DNA of 64,000 bases from positions 127,378,197 through 127,442,196 of the forward strand of contig CM076190.1 of NCBI GenBank assembly GCA_038277395.1. The letters run 5' to 3'. The notes beneath the pieces are model-generated. The model did no database searches. It worked only from the letters and a program-made list of their open reading frames with translations, and was not told where the DNA came from. Below are positions 21,400-32,358 of the stretch, one piece after another (the first letter of the stretch is position 1; each line of letters starts with the position of its first letter). The translations under genes and the position numbers were made by a program. Origin of the DNA: Dryocosmus kuriphilus (lineage: Eukaryota; Arthropoda; Insecta; Hymenoptera; Cynipidae).

Positions 21400-23452
21400 A
21401 TCGAAGAAAACGGTAAGCAAAACCTTGACATCTGATCGAACTTGGCGTGCTTTTTTTGATCTTGGTGATCCAGAATGCTTCCACTGGGACGATTGAGCCT
21501 TAGTTTCGACGTCATAACCGATACCCATTAATATACCCATGTTTCATCACCTGCTATGATACTTTTGAGCAAGTCTGAGTCGCTGTTGTCGTCATTCAGC
21601 AGCTCCCGAGCGATGCTCTCGCGACGGTTCTTTTGGTCAAAATTTAGCAATTTCAGAACAAACTTCGCTGGCACACGTCTCATGCCCAAAATATCCACTA
21701 AAATTGCTTGGCACGAGCCAAACGAGATGCCGACATCATCAGCAATTTCTCTAATGGTAATTCGACGATTCGCCAACACTATTTTCTTCACTTCTTCAAC
21801 GTTTTCATCAGTTGTTGACGTGCTGGAACGTCCAGGGCGAGCTTCGTCATTAACATCTTCTCGGCCTTCCGAAAGAGCTTGTACCACTTATAAACATTTT
21901 TACATCCTCATCAGAGGAGATTTTAGATTTATGTAAAATTTGACTTTCGCGGATTTCATGAAATCTCCACGTTTTGAGACCTCCTGAATCCGAAAAAAAG
22001 GTTTTTTTTGACGGTGTTTGTCTGTCTGTTGTCGTCCTCGTTGTCGTCGCCGTCGTCGTCGTTGGAGACTGTTCCCAAGATAACTTTCGAAGAACTCATC
22101 GGATTGGCGTGCGCTTTGGTACACACCTTTAAGGGGTAAAAAGAAAGGACGAGTTCGTTAACCAGCGGTTTTTGACTAACGGTTATGTTTTTATCCATCA
22201 AAAACGGTTTTCACAAAATCAAGAAATCCATTTTCCGTCTAAACTATAAGAGACAAAAAAAAATGTAAGAAAGTAAGATTGTTCACATAAAAAAAACCTA
22301 CAAATTTTGTCTCAACTGTTTTTTGATAAAATAAACGGGTTTTGTTTTAATGAAGAAAACGCTATTAAAATTAAAAAACTCTGGTTTTCTGCCAAAATAT
22401 TTAAGATACAAAAAAATGGTAAGCAACAAAGTTATTAAATTTAAAAGGATCTACAAATTTTGTTCAAATCATTTTTTGATAAAATGCACGGTTTTTGTTT
22501 TAATCGATAAAACGTTATTAAAAATCAAAATTTTCAAATTTTTGCCAAACTACGCAAGATACGGAAAAATAATAATAAACAAAGTTGTTTGCCTTAAGAA
22601 GATCTACAAATTTGCTTCTTATCATTTTTTTGAGCAGATGCGTAGCTTTTGAGTTATTCGTGAAATATGTTATGAAATATAAAGAAAACCACTTTTCAGC
22701 AAAACTATGCAAGATATGAGAAAATATCAATAAGCAGAATTGTTCACCTTGGAAAGAGCTAAAAAATTTATTTATAAGACTCATCGTTTTACTTTTAAGA
22801 ATCGAAATCCTGTATTGTGAAAATTTGGAAAATCACAAGGAGCTTTACCAATCTACAATGTGTTTTAAAAAAATGTAATTATCGAGCGCGAAGCGCGAGT
22901 GTCATAATGAGAATGTATTCCTTAAGGGCGATAGAGCCTTAAGTAAAATAATTTCTTTCGTAATTATTAATTTAAAGGTATACACGATGCATAAACACCG
23001 AGCGCGTAGCGCGAGGTGAAAAATCTATCGAGCGCGAAGCGCGAGTGCCAACAGACGCGCGCCCTAGGCGCGCTCATACTTCGCGCGAAGCGCGGCGCGC
23101 GCAGCTCGTGGTGAGATAATATCCGCGAAGCGGGCAGATTTTTTTTACTCAGAGTACACTCACAGTATGCCACTGTCAACATTTCAAGTGTTTTGGAGCA
23201 CTTAATTCCATTTTTTACACAAAATTGAATGCAAATTCTTTGATCATTTTTTTCGACAAGAGAAAATCGCCAAACACGCAAAACACTTCTAAGCTTTATG
23301 CCTGTCACAAACAAACAAAAAATTCTATATAGCTGAAACTGTGCACATATGTTTGGGACGAGTGTACCAACATAAAAAAAAAAGAAAACGAATATCGACT
23401 GTACGCATCCCGTGAAATTAAAAAATTCACCTCACTTTTTGATCACACCTCG
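21400..23452 (-). mobile_element. mariner (family 1), 3' truncated and split by repeat copy D
   Basis: The right end CGAGGTGTGATCAAAAAGT (inverted, ending 23452, followed by TA) matches the element at 26039-26978. The transposase N-terminus (DQRICIQFCVKNGI, about 23240-23150) and the continuation (EGREDVNDEARPGRSST to DDVGISFGS and AGDETWVY, 21887-21528) are separated by the 1.24-kb repeat inserted at the VYKWYK position. Homology fades near 21410, after a KVLLTVFFDYHG motif, so the third catalytic Asp region is gone. Confidence 0.8.
21902..23141 (+). repeat. Palindromic GCG-rich repeat, copy D (apparently full length)
   Basis: The flanking mariner sequence fixes the ends. The uninterrupted copy at 26039-26978 shows a T8 run (A8 on its plus strand) where this one has T5, the insert, then T8, so insertion was into a T run with a probable duplication of several Ts. 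The insert starts ACATCCTCATCAGAG, carries a (GTC)n microsatellite (22030-22062), four diverged units of about 150 bp (22230-22760), GATAGAGCC, then GC palindromes (22995-23100), and ends GAAGCGGGCAGA. It has no transposase, so it is non-autonomous. Confidence 0.85.
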
Positions 23453-23454
23453 TA

Positions 23455-26036
23455 TAGCATATCCTCCAGGCGCGAGAATAAAATATAGAAGCTAAATTGA
23501 ATTCCCAGAAGAGATAAACTAAATTGTAAACTAGTAGAGAAAATACTCTATTTGAAAATAGATGGTTGGTGAATAGATATTAACACAATCTATATATTTT
23601 GAACAATAGGTACAAAAGTTAAGCATAAATTAATGGAGATGCAAGGTAAGCATGCCACATCGAATTACGTAGTAGAAACGAATAAAAAGGCTGCTAACAG
23701 TTGGAAACTATGGAAACTACACTGACTACTATTATTGCCAATTAGAACAATTATTCAAATTTAGGATAAAAAATACACTTTGGGATTTACTTTAAAAAAC
23801 AGAATAATATTTTCTACTGAAATTTTATCTAAATAATTTAAAACATTCAATTAACATTTTAGAGAAAAAAATAGAATTAAAAACAGATAAGTAATCTCGC
23901 TCAGGTGAATTTCCTGTGAATACTATGCCTAGCGAAAACCGACCATTACTACTGACTCCCTGAGACGCTTCTATCCTTTACAATTTTTCAGTTTTATAGG
24001 TATATACACCAACTAAATAATTTTATTGGCAATAGTGTAATTAAAATAAATAATAATGAAAACAGAAAAATAATAATCAGATTACAAGAGTAAAAAAAGG
24101 TGTCAGTGTAATACCAATAAGATCCAAAATAAAGAACAAATGTTCCTTAACTTTTTTTACAAGTGCTCATAGGATTCATGCCCTAGAAAATACTACTGAA
24201 ATAGAACTAAAGCAACAAAATTATTCAAAATATACTCTGCCCTAAGAAAAAGATTTGTCTCAATCAAACATATTATTTCTTTGTTATATAGTCAAACATA
24301 TGCATGTTTGATTCAAACGATTTTTTTGGTTGACTATATATGTTTGATTCAAATAAATATTTTGATTGAATCAAATAAACATCTTATTTAAATTAATAAT
24401 TTTTTATTCTTAAGGTAACTGCAGATTTTGCTCAAACTAAATAAACTTTAAAACGGGAATTTCTTCCCTTCAGTACATCGTTTTTTCAATATACAAAAAA
24501 TAAATTTTATGCTGTTATTCAGGAAATATATGCATTATTCTTATTTACATAAATAATAATAATGCAAAAATTGCCGATAAAGTCCGTCTATCCATTCTAA
24601 TCTATGTCGAAAAATTGTGGAGGACGAAAAATAACGAAAAATATGGACGACCCCTCACCAATATAATGCCATGTTTTCCTTATAAAAAATACCGCTGTAG
24701 GGTGATACCCAGAGAATTTTAAAACTTTATAAACAAATCTTAATTCAAACAATTGCTATTCACGGATTTTCTCGATGAATTTGAAAATCCTCGAGGATTT
24801 CTATGACTAAATTCTGTCTGAAAGTAACACGACGATTTCTTCAAAGATTTTTTCAATTAAAAGTGTTAAGAATACTGGGAGAAAACTGGAAGAAAATAAA
24901 TTACCTTCCAATTTTTCGATCAAGTGACTCGGTAGGTTCCAGGTTCCCAGTGAATTTCTTATCATAAAATTTTGCATTTCTCAACAGCGATCAACAATAT
25001 ATTAAAAACATTCCAACTTTAGATTTGGAGCACACAGGTTTATGCAAGCATTCAAGCACCATTTTGAACGCCTAAAACTGACTGCTGCCCGCAGCGTCCC
25101 GACTTAATAAAAGTCGTCTGACTTAATAAAATTATTTATTTAAATCAAACGAATTGTGTCAAACAAATAATTTTTTTTATTTAATGACTTCGAATATTTT
25201 TTATTTAATGACTTCGAATATTTTTTGTATATTGAAATTTGGTAAATGTTTTGGTAAATTAATAAACAAATTCTTAGGATACAAGTACTAAAAAAAGTCT
25301 CATTCAATTTTTTTCATCCTCTTTTGTATATCAATAAATCAGGATGAACTTTGAAGCTGGCTAGTACTCTAGTCCTACATTATCATTTTTTGAGACACAA
25401 GTTCACTTGTAAAAATGAAAAAAAGAACATAAAGTGGAACTTTTCTCAATGAAATTATTTTTTAAAAAGCTGGTACTTTACAACAAATTAAACACCTTTA
25501 CACGAAATTGAGGTATTATCTCTGACTAAATTGCTTCTAACTATTTGAATTTTATTATGTTCTTAGTTATTTTAATTTTTAAAATAAGTTTTTTTCAAGG
25601 CAATAATTAAACTACAAATGACTATCAATGAAGATAAACAAGTTTACGGTAATTACCATAATTATCATCTGAAATATATATATTGTATTTAATTAGTTGC
25701 ATTTACTTTAGGAAAAAAGAAAGGATGAAAAGAAGATAAAGTTTGTGGAAAGATCGAGATTTTATAGTGAAATATATGATAACGGCCACATTTTTCTACG
25801 AATAGTCAAATGGTTATTCTCTCGATGTCACTAGGAAAGCGCTTGAACGGAAATCCTTTTCACTTCTAAACGCCCTCTCGATCCTCTAGATCCTTTCTAT
25901 AAAGCATCGTGTGCTTTCCTTCCCTGAAGAGATCCCAGATAGCGAGCGAGGAATTTCGTTGCGTTAACGAGCAAGATCAAAGGATAAAAAGAGGAAGAAA
26001 GAGTTGAAAATGGGCAAAAGTACTTTGTCCTCTACA
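23455..26036. other. Gene-free AT-rich stretch with small palindromes
   Basis: I find no coding region. Noted structure: inverted and repeated TATATAGTCAAACATAT / TTTGATTCAAA motifs at 24270-24390, and a direct duplication of TTTTTATTTAATGACTTCGAATA at 25168-25215. Confidence 0.45.
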
Positions 26037-26038
26037 TA

Positions 26039-26978
26039 CGAGGTGTGATCAAAAAATAAGGTGACTTTTTGAACTTCGCGTGATGCGTACAGTCGATATT
26101 TGTTTTCTTTTTTTCTTATGTTGGTACACTCGTCCCAAATATATGTGCACAGTTTCAGCTATATAGCATTTTTGGTTGTTTGTGAGAGGCATAAAGGTTA
26201 GAAGTGTTTTTTTGCGTGCTCGGCAATTTTCTGCTGTCGAAAAAAATGGATCAAAGAATTTGCATCCAATTTTGTGTAAAAAATGGAATTGCGTGCTCCA
26301 AAACACTTGAAATGTTGACAGTGGCATACGATGAGTGTACTCTGAGTAAAAAAAATGTTTATAAGTGGTACAAGCTCTTTCGGGAAGGCCGAGAAGATGT
26401 TAATGACGAAGCTCGCCCTGGACGTTCCAGCACGTCAACAACTGATGAAAACGTTGAAGAAGTGAAGAAAATAGTGTTGGCGAATCGTCGAATTACTATT
26501 AGAGAAGTTGCTGATGATGTCGGCATCTCGTTTGGCTCGTGCAAAGCAATTTTAGTGGATATTTTGGGCATGAGACGTGTGTCAGCGAAGTTTGTTCCGA
26601 AACCACGATAATGCGCCAGCTCACACGTCATTGCTTGTTCGCAATTTTTTGGCCAATAGCAACACCATAATCATGCCTCAGCCACCGTATTCACCAGATT
26701 TGGCTCCCTGCGACTTTTTCCTGTTTCCAAAACTGAAAAGACCCATGAAAGGACGGCGCTTTACGACGATTGAGGAGATAAAGACCGCATCGCTGGAAGA
26801 GCTGAAGGCTATACCAAAAAGTGGTTATCAGGAATGCTTTGAGGATTGGAAAAAGCGCTGGCACAAATGTATTATACCCGAGGGGGATTAGTTTGAAGGG
26901 GACAACATCAATATTGATGAATAAATAAATATTTTTTGATAAAAATAAAAAGTCACCTTACTTTTTGATCGCACCTCG
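26039..26978 (+). mobile_element. mariner (family 1), internally deleted copy
   Basis: Ends CGAGGTGTGATCAAAAAATAAGG and its inverted partner CCTTACTTTTTGATCGCACCTCG; TA precedes the left end (26037-26038), while the right flank is TT. At 940 bp it is shorter than the usual 1.3 kb for mariners; the missing part is the middle of the transposase gene. Confidence 0.85.
26246..26891 (+). pseudogene. mariner transposase with central deletion
   Basis: MDQRICIQFCVKNGI starts at 26246. The N-terminal helix-turn-helix half runs to DILGMRRVSAKFVPK (26598). The sequence then jumps, in another frame, to RNHDNAPAHTSLLVRN (second catalytic Asp, about 26600) and YSPDLAPCDFFLFPKLK (third Asp, 26690) and ends at 26891. 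The stretch with the first Asp (GDETWVY in the copy at 21528) is deleted, so it cannot be active. Confidence 0.85.
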
Positions 26979-26986
26979 TTTTTTTA

Positions 26987-27036
26987 AACTTATTTTTGTT
27001 AACATAAAGAATTTTTTATGTTAACAAAAATAAGTT
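26987..27036. repeat. Perfect 22-bp inverted repeat
   Basis: Arms 26987-27008 and 27015-27036 (AACTTATTTTTGTTAACATA... and its complement) are perfect with a 6-nt loop. It abuts the right end of the mariner within 10 bp. It may be a solo palindromic MITE or a fold-back left by excision. Confidence 0.7.
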
Positions 27037-27737
27037 AAAAATTTTTATAACGAATACACACAATACAACATTATTAATAAAATTTCCGAAGAGGGTGACA
27101 CACAAGGTCACAGAAACTTTAAATACTTGACTAGTTACATCGATACCTTCCACCAACCAGTATTATTTTTAATAATTTTAGAAGTTTTAGCATCCGGTAA
27201 ACTTATTAAAACTAAACGCTTCTAGAAGTTTACAAGTGATACTGCAGAGCTTTATGTAAAAATGTACACTTTGTACTTAATGCTTGTTTCTATGCAAAAA
27301 ATTCCCACACATGGCGTAAAAATAATTGAATCTTTTTTAGTTCTATCGGTGAATTATCAGAGGAGGCACAAGAAGCAAGTGCAGGGAAAACAGTACGAGA
27401 AAGTCATCTCTAACTTTTATAAATGAGGGCATCCTGCATTTTTTTTCAGTTTTTGCTGATCCATTTTTGGGAAGTTTGAGGTCGGAATTCTCAAAAATTG
27501 AAAGGCCTTTGCTTCTAGAAGCTCTGCCACTCCTATTTGATTTCTAACAGACAAAAATGAAAGCTTATTCGAAACTTGCGACACAAATATTATAAAACTA
27601 CAAAGTAGGATAAAGTTCCGAATAGCTGAATTTTCCGATTTTATTGAAACTTCGTATACTTATGTATTTAGAGACATGGATGAAAAACATAATATTTTCA
27701 GTCTGAGTGTGATTCTACAAGAAAGAAAAAAAAACAG

Positions 27738-28584
27738 TTGAGACAAATTGAACTCATTTCAACTGAACGATTTTGCTCGAAACACAAGAAAAAAATGTTA
27801 CTGACTTGCGGCCAGTTCTTGTGTTATAAAGCAGGTAAGTATCGTTACACAAATACCGTTGCGGAAAATGCGTGGTTTGAGAGGCGTCACATTTCCGCAG
27901 CGGCATGTATGCTTATTTCTTATTGTTTCGCTGTAGGCTTCAATTTCGAACAAACCATCCGGGAAAGTAGCATTGTCGAAGGTCAGTCGATTTCGTGAGA
28001 AACTGTTGCAGACCGCTTCTTTTTTTGTAGGGAGATCTGCATCGCTGCTCTTGACAGCCAATTCGAAGAGGAAGGTCGCATTGGAGGTGTCGGTGAAGTA
28101 GCTGAAATAGATGAGTGCAAGATCGGGTGTCGAAAATACGCGCGAGGACGTGTAGTGGAAGGATCATGGATGCTCGGAATGATTCACAGAGGTCAACCTT
28201 ACAACTATCGGTTGGAAATCTGTCCCGATAACAAGAGAGCTCAGGCCACTCTAATCAGATTAATAAAAAAGCATGTAGCAGAAGGGTCAGAGATTCACAC
28301 CGATTGTTGGAAGGGCTATATCAATCTTGAAGAATCATGGATTTGTTCACCAAAGTGTTAATCATTCTGAGGAGTTTGTGAATAGCGCTACCGAAGCATA
28401 CACTCAAAACATCGAGTCATCTTGGCGGTGGATACGACGATTTCTCTCACGAGGAGGAGTTCACGAGAGCAATCTTGCAGATCATCTCTGCGAATTTTTG
28501 TGGCGGCGACGGCTCAAAAAAATAGATGCTGATCCATTTAAAGAACTAATAGCTGTTATTAAAGTATGCTACCCTGGTCACTGA
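27738..28584 (+). pseudogene. ISXO2/Merlin-type DDE transposase (broken)
   Basis: Visible in order: an N-terminal region with YTNTVAENAWFERRHIS (27844 on); the first catalytic Asp in VAEIDECKIGCRKYARGR (about 28100); the second in EIHTDCWKGYI (28292); the Glu in NIESSWRWIRRFLSRGG (about 28408); and the C-terminus EFLWRRRLKKIDADPFKELI. A TGA interrupts the frame near 27997 and a frameshift falls near 28330. All three catalytic positions are still readable across the breaks. Confidence 0.75.
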
Positions 28585-28971
28585 TCATAATCAGCAGTCT
28601 CAATTGAAGTAAATGCAAATATATTTCGTAATAATAAAATTTTAAAAAATCAAAGAAAAATATTAATGAAAAATATTACAAAATATAAAAAAAAAAATGC
28701 TCTTCAAAATACTCCAACCTTCCCGCGGTGAAGAGCGTGAGTAGGTACCAAGCCGAAACCAATGGAGATACAATGCAAAAACAAAGATCTATTGTACAGG
28801 TAGGTGGATAAACAACATTATACCTGTGATCAATCACAGGGGTGCCTCTCCACCCCCACGTATTTCCGCAACTAGTCAGTGAATGCGTAGCCCCCCCCCC
28901 CACTTGGAAAGGGGAACGATCGTGATTGAACGTATTTGCGTAACTAGTCAAAACCTTGGAAAAGGGGGAAG

Positions 28972-29614
28972 AGCGTGACCGAACGCATTTCCCTAACTTT
29001 CTTAATCTTTTTCTTGTTTTTCCAACGCAATCCTCTTTTTCTAAAAAAATAGTGGTTTTAGACAAAAAGTGTATATAAGCCAAAATATGTACTTTTATGC
29101 TAGCTAAAACTTTTGTTTAGAACATTTTTCTAAATTCTTCGTAGTTACTGAGATGAACGCAAAAAACGTGATTTTTATGGTGTTTTTGTGGTTTTCACCA
29201 TGAAAATTGCTTGTCCACAATTTTCATTATCATATTCGTAATCAGCGCGTCAAATTACATAAATATAAGAAGTTTTAACAAAACTGGAAAAAAGCGTGAT
29301 CGAACGCATTTCCTTAACTTTCATCTTTTTCTTGTTTTTCCAACGTAATCCTCTTTTTCTCGAAAAATAATGATTTTAGGCGAAAAGTGTATTCTACAGG
29401 AAAGATGTATTTTTATACCAGCTAAAACTTTCGTTTAGAATATTTGTCAAAATTCTGCGTATTTACTGAGATAAACGCAAAAAACCTGATTTTTATGGTG
29501 TTTTTTATGGTTTTTTTACCCATGAAAATCGCCTAGTCGCTAATTTTCACTATCACATTCGTAACCAACGCGTCAACATACATAAGTATACGAAGTTTCA
29601 ATAAAATCGGAAAA
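28972..29614. repeat. Tandem duplication of about 320 bp inside the Merlin-like element
   Basis: Two units (about 28972-29292 and 29293-29614) share GAACGCATTTCC(C/T)TAACTTTC, TTTCTTGTTTTTCCAACG, ATCCTCTTTTTCT and GAGAT(G/A)AACGCAAAAAAC. The second ends in the right terminal inverted repeat, and the first ends in a degenerate copy of it (near 29260-29290). Confidence 0.75.
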
Positions 29615-30149
29615 TTCAGCTATTCGAAACTGCACCCGAAATGCTGACAAATAATGCATTTGTTTATTAAGTTTATTTGAACAATATACAGTTATTGTCT
29701 AAGTGCGAATCGTGACAGCAATAGACTATCCCCGAGATGTTTGCAGTTGATTCTGCAATGAAAAAAATGTATAGCTTAAGTAGAAAATGTTGAGAAATAA
29801 AATCAAGTAAACTAAAACATACTTGAAAAAATTTATTTTTGTTTTTGAAGCAGCCGACTGTACCGCCGAATCATGGACTTTCATATCTTTGAACTAGCTT
29901 TACGAGTTCGTAAAATTCCAAATATCTTACAAAATTGAAAAGTCACGTGGAATTTTTTGGTTAGAAAGAAATACGAAGAAATGTTATAAATCTGAATGCA
30001 AGTTGTAAAAAAATATACCTAGAATTTCAAAAACAAGTTTTGCTATTAATTCCTCTCTTTTTTACTTCGATTAGACCTTTCTTAGTCATTATAATTTTAA
30101 CTTAAACTGTGAAGTAAATCATAAATTTATATATATATATATATATATA

Positions 30150-31098
30150 CGAGGCACGTCCAGAAAGTAAGTGTACTCAATTTATGTAGGCTTCAAAAAA
30201 CATTTATTAAAACAAAAACATAGTTGGTTACACTTGTACATATGTAAGTTATTTTTCGACATAGTCACCATCCCTCTCGATGCATGTGGTGAGCCGCGGG
30301 ATCAATTTTTTTGCCTGCCTCGAAGAAGTCTCCCGCCAGCTCTTTTGCCCACTTCTCCATATTCCCCTTCACCTCCTCGTCCGTTGAAAACTTGTTTCCA
30401 CCCATGCGCACCTTCAGGGAAGTGAAGAGATGGAAATCTGAAGAGGCCAGGTCAGGGGAATACGGGGGGTGGTTCAAAACGTCCCATCCAAAAGAGTCCA
30501 GGAGTTGCTTCATGGCGTTGGCCGTGTGAGGTTTGTCATTGTCATGCAGCAGGCAGACTCCCTTCGCAGACAATTTCCGATATCCGAGAGTTTCTGTGAT
30601 TGTTTCGTGTAACAGGGATCTGAAGATTTGCGGAAACATCGCAGAAAGATCATCTAACGTCAATCTGCGATCGTCACGGACCGCAATCTCGATTTTTTCC
30701 ACAAGTTCGTCAGTCACAATTGAAGGTCTTCCGCTCCTCTGATCGTCATGCACGGAAGTACGGCCATTTTTAAATTCGCGACACCACTTGTACACACTCG
30801 TACGATTCATAGCTCCATTACCGTAAACACTTTTCGCCTCATTATAAATCTCAACTGGAGCTTTTCCCTTCACAATGAGGTAGCAAATGACGGCGCGAAT
30901 TTCGCACTTGGCGGGAGATACGATCGACATTTTTCGCGAGAGATGCTACTGCGTCAAGAGTTTTGAACACACTATCCTCGGATTGGTCTCGTTTTGAAGG
31001 GGAGGGTTCACACTACGCGGCAGTGTTGCCAACATGTCAAAAAAGTATTCCATACAACTGTGAGAGTACCAGTACACTTACTTTCTGGACGTGGCTCG
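30150..31098 (-). mobile_element. mariner (family 2), internally deleted copy
   Basis: Inverted ends CGAGGCACGTCCAGAAAGTAAG and CGAGCCACGTCCAGAAAGTAAG, flanked by TA inside a (TA)n tract on both sides. At 949 bp it is a deletion derivative. Confidence 0.85.
30265..30930 (-). pseudogene. mariner transposase, family 2, with central deletion
   Basis: A single open frame of 221 codons from ATG at 30930. The N-terminal half has MSIVSPAKCEIRAVICYL, TSVYKWCREFKNGR and SGRPSIVTDELV; it joins at LSAKGV directly to LLHDNDKPHTA (second Asp) and YSPDLASSDFHLFTSLK (third Asp). The block carrying the first catalytic Asp is missing. The deletion kept the frame open, but the product cannot form a full catalytic triad. 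Confidence 0.85.
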
Positions 31099-31197
31099 TA
31101 TATATATATATCATAGCTATATATCTTTGTTTTAATGTTTTAAGAATTTGATTCATTAATAATAATAGTAAAAATAAATGATAATGCTAATTCTTAT

Positions 31198-31305
31198 TTT
31201 GAAGATTTTGCAAATATTGTCGGTTCATTTCCAACGATATTTATGGTCAGATCAAAAATAAATATCATTGGTTCAACTACAAATTTTTTTCAGTGTGCTG
31301 GAAAA
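31198..31305 (+). repeat. Dispersed hairpin repeat, copy H2
   Basis: Stem AATATTGTCG (31213-31222) and CAACGATATT (31232-31241) with a 9-nt loop; one wobble and one mismatch compared with the perfect stems of H1 and H3. Flanks share ATCAAAAATAAAT and TTCAACTACAAATTTTTTTCAGTGTG. Confidence 0.65.
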
Positions 31306-32040
31306 AAATAAAATTCCTATATTGAAAAATGCTCATATAATTAACTCCTTGACAAAGTTTTTTTAAACAATAAAAAATTGATGCCTAAATGTGAAGTAAA
31401 ACAGCAAGATACATTGTCAACACTCTATTTATTGATTCTGCTGAAATATCGAAGCTTATATACTCAAAAATGGTCAGATAATGAATTTTTTAATTAAATT
31501 TGTCTAAATAGTACACGATTGTTGTTTAAGTGCAAACTATTACAGCAGAAGGTCATTGGAGAAATATTTGTAGCTAATTCTGCTGAAAAAGATAAATCTG
31601 TCAAATTAAAAATACTTTAATTTCATACCTGTTTATTAAATTGTTATAGACAATTAGGAATATATGTTTAACGTCTTCTAAGTTTAAGCTAACATTATTT
31701 TATTTTTATTTGCTCCTGAAAATATTGGTTTACTGCATTAAAGTGTGTGAAATAAAGAAGATAAAACTTTTGTTCACTAGTTTGTTTGTAACAACTGAAA
31801 TTTTCCTTTTATCAAGTTAGTACAGCATTTATAATAAGGTTCTGCTTTGACGTGGATTATTTTTTTGTAAACTAAATATTTTTTTGACTGAATGGCAGTC
31901 TTGAAAAGTCAAAAAATTTTTTTTCATTTTATGTATAAATAAAATTTTTCTTTAGAAAATTAAAAAAAAATGTCCTTTATTTTAGCGATGCGAAATTTAA
32001 TACATTTTAGTTTTGAAAAGAATACCCAAATCGGATGAGT
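31306..32040. other. Gene-free stretch with diverged repeats of about 130 bp
   Basis: Segments at 31380-31470 and 31505-31600 resemble each other and 29690-29770 (all with 'TAAGTGC.AA' or 'TAAATGTGAA', 'ACAGCA' and 'ATTCTGC(T)GAAA'). No gene seen. Confidence 0.35.
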
Positions 32041-32358
32041 AGTTTAGTCTGAAAATTGATTTGTTCACGTAATAAATAAAGAGAGGAAAAGAAGGAAAGG
32101 AGTAAACCAGGATAATGAGATGATAGAATGGAAAAAATATTTTATGGATTTGCTAGGAGGAGCAGAGAAGAAAATTAGGAGAGGAAAAAGGGAAGAAAGG
32201 GAAAGAGACGAGGAAGAGGGCATAATGAGAGAAGAAATAAGCAAGGTATTATAATTAATAGTTGGCAGAATGCATTTAATAAACATTAAAAAGACCCATA
32301 TAGGCCGCCATACTTCTTTACTCAACTATTTATGGGTGTAATAAATAATATAATAATG

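Larger units (their letters stand above)
27617..29628 (+). mobile_element. Merlin-like DNA transposon (IS1595/ISXO2-type transposase)
   Basis: About 50-bp inverted ends (27617-27666 and 29579-29628; TTCCGAATAGCTGAATTTTC) match almost perfectly and enclose a broken ISXO2-type transposase gene. Merlin elements are the eukaryotic relatives of IS1016/IS1595 (known). The exact outer ends and target duplication are unclear. Confidence 0.65.
29640..31305 (-). repeat. Degenerate copy of the region upstream of the secreted-protein gene
   Basis: Read on the minus strand, the order of blocks matches 9225-9760: the hairpin repeat (31305-31198), then CACGTGAC...CAATTTTGTAAG (about 29957-29930), then CTTCAAAAACAAAAATAA, TTTTTTCAAGTAT and TTTTAGTTTACTTGA (29855-29800). 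A mariner (30150-31098) interrupts it. The part that would hold the gene is cut off by the Merlin-like element, and no exon 1 is visible. It could also be a dispersed repeat rather than a gene-associated duplication. Confidence 0.5.

Noticed and set aside
22995..23100. CRISPR-like array from the repeated GAGCGCGAAGCGCGAG units
   Set aside because: The units are diverged and unevenly spaced with no unique spacers of constant length, and the genome is eukaryotic.
21902..23141. Classification of the palindromic repeat as a Helitron
   Set aside because: Hairpins near the 3' end are suggestive, but a clear 5'-TC and 3'-CTRR with insertion between A and T cannot be shown, and the T-run junction suggests a target duplication.
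28676..29083. 135-codon minus-strand ORF
   Set aside because: Lies in non-coding sequence of the Merlin-like element, has no recognisable motif, and the tandem copy at 29293-29614 does not keep the frame.
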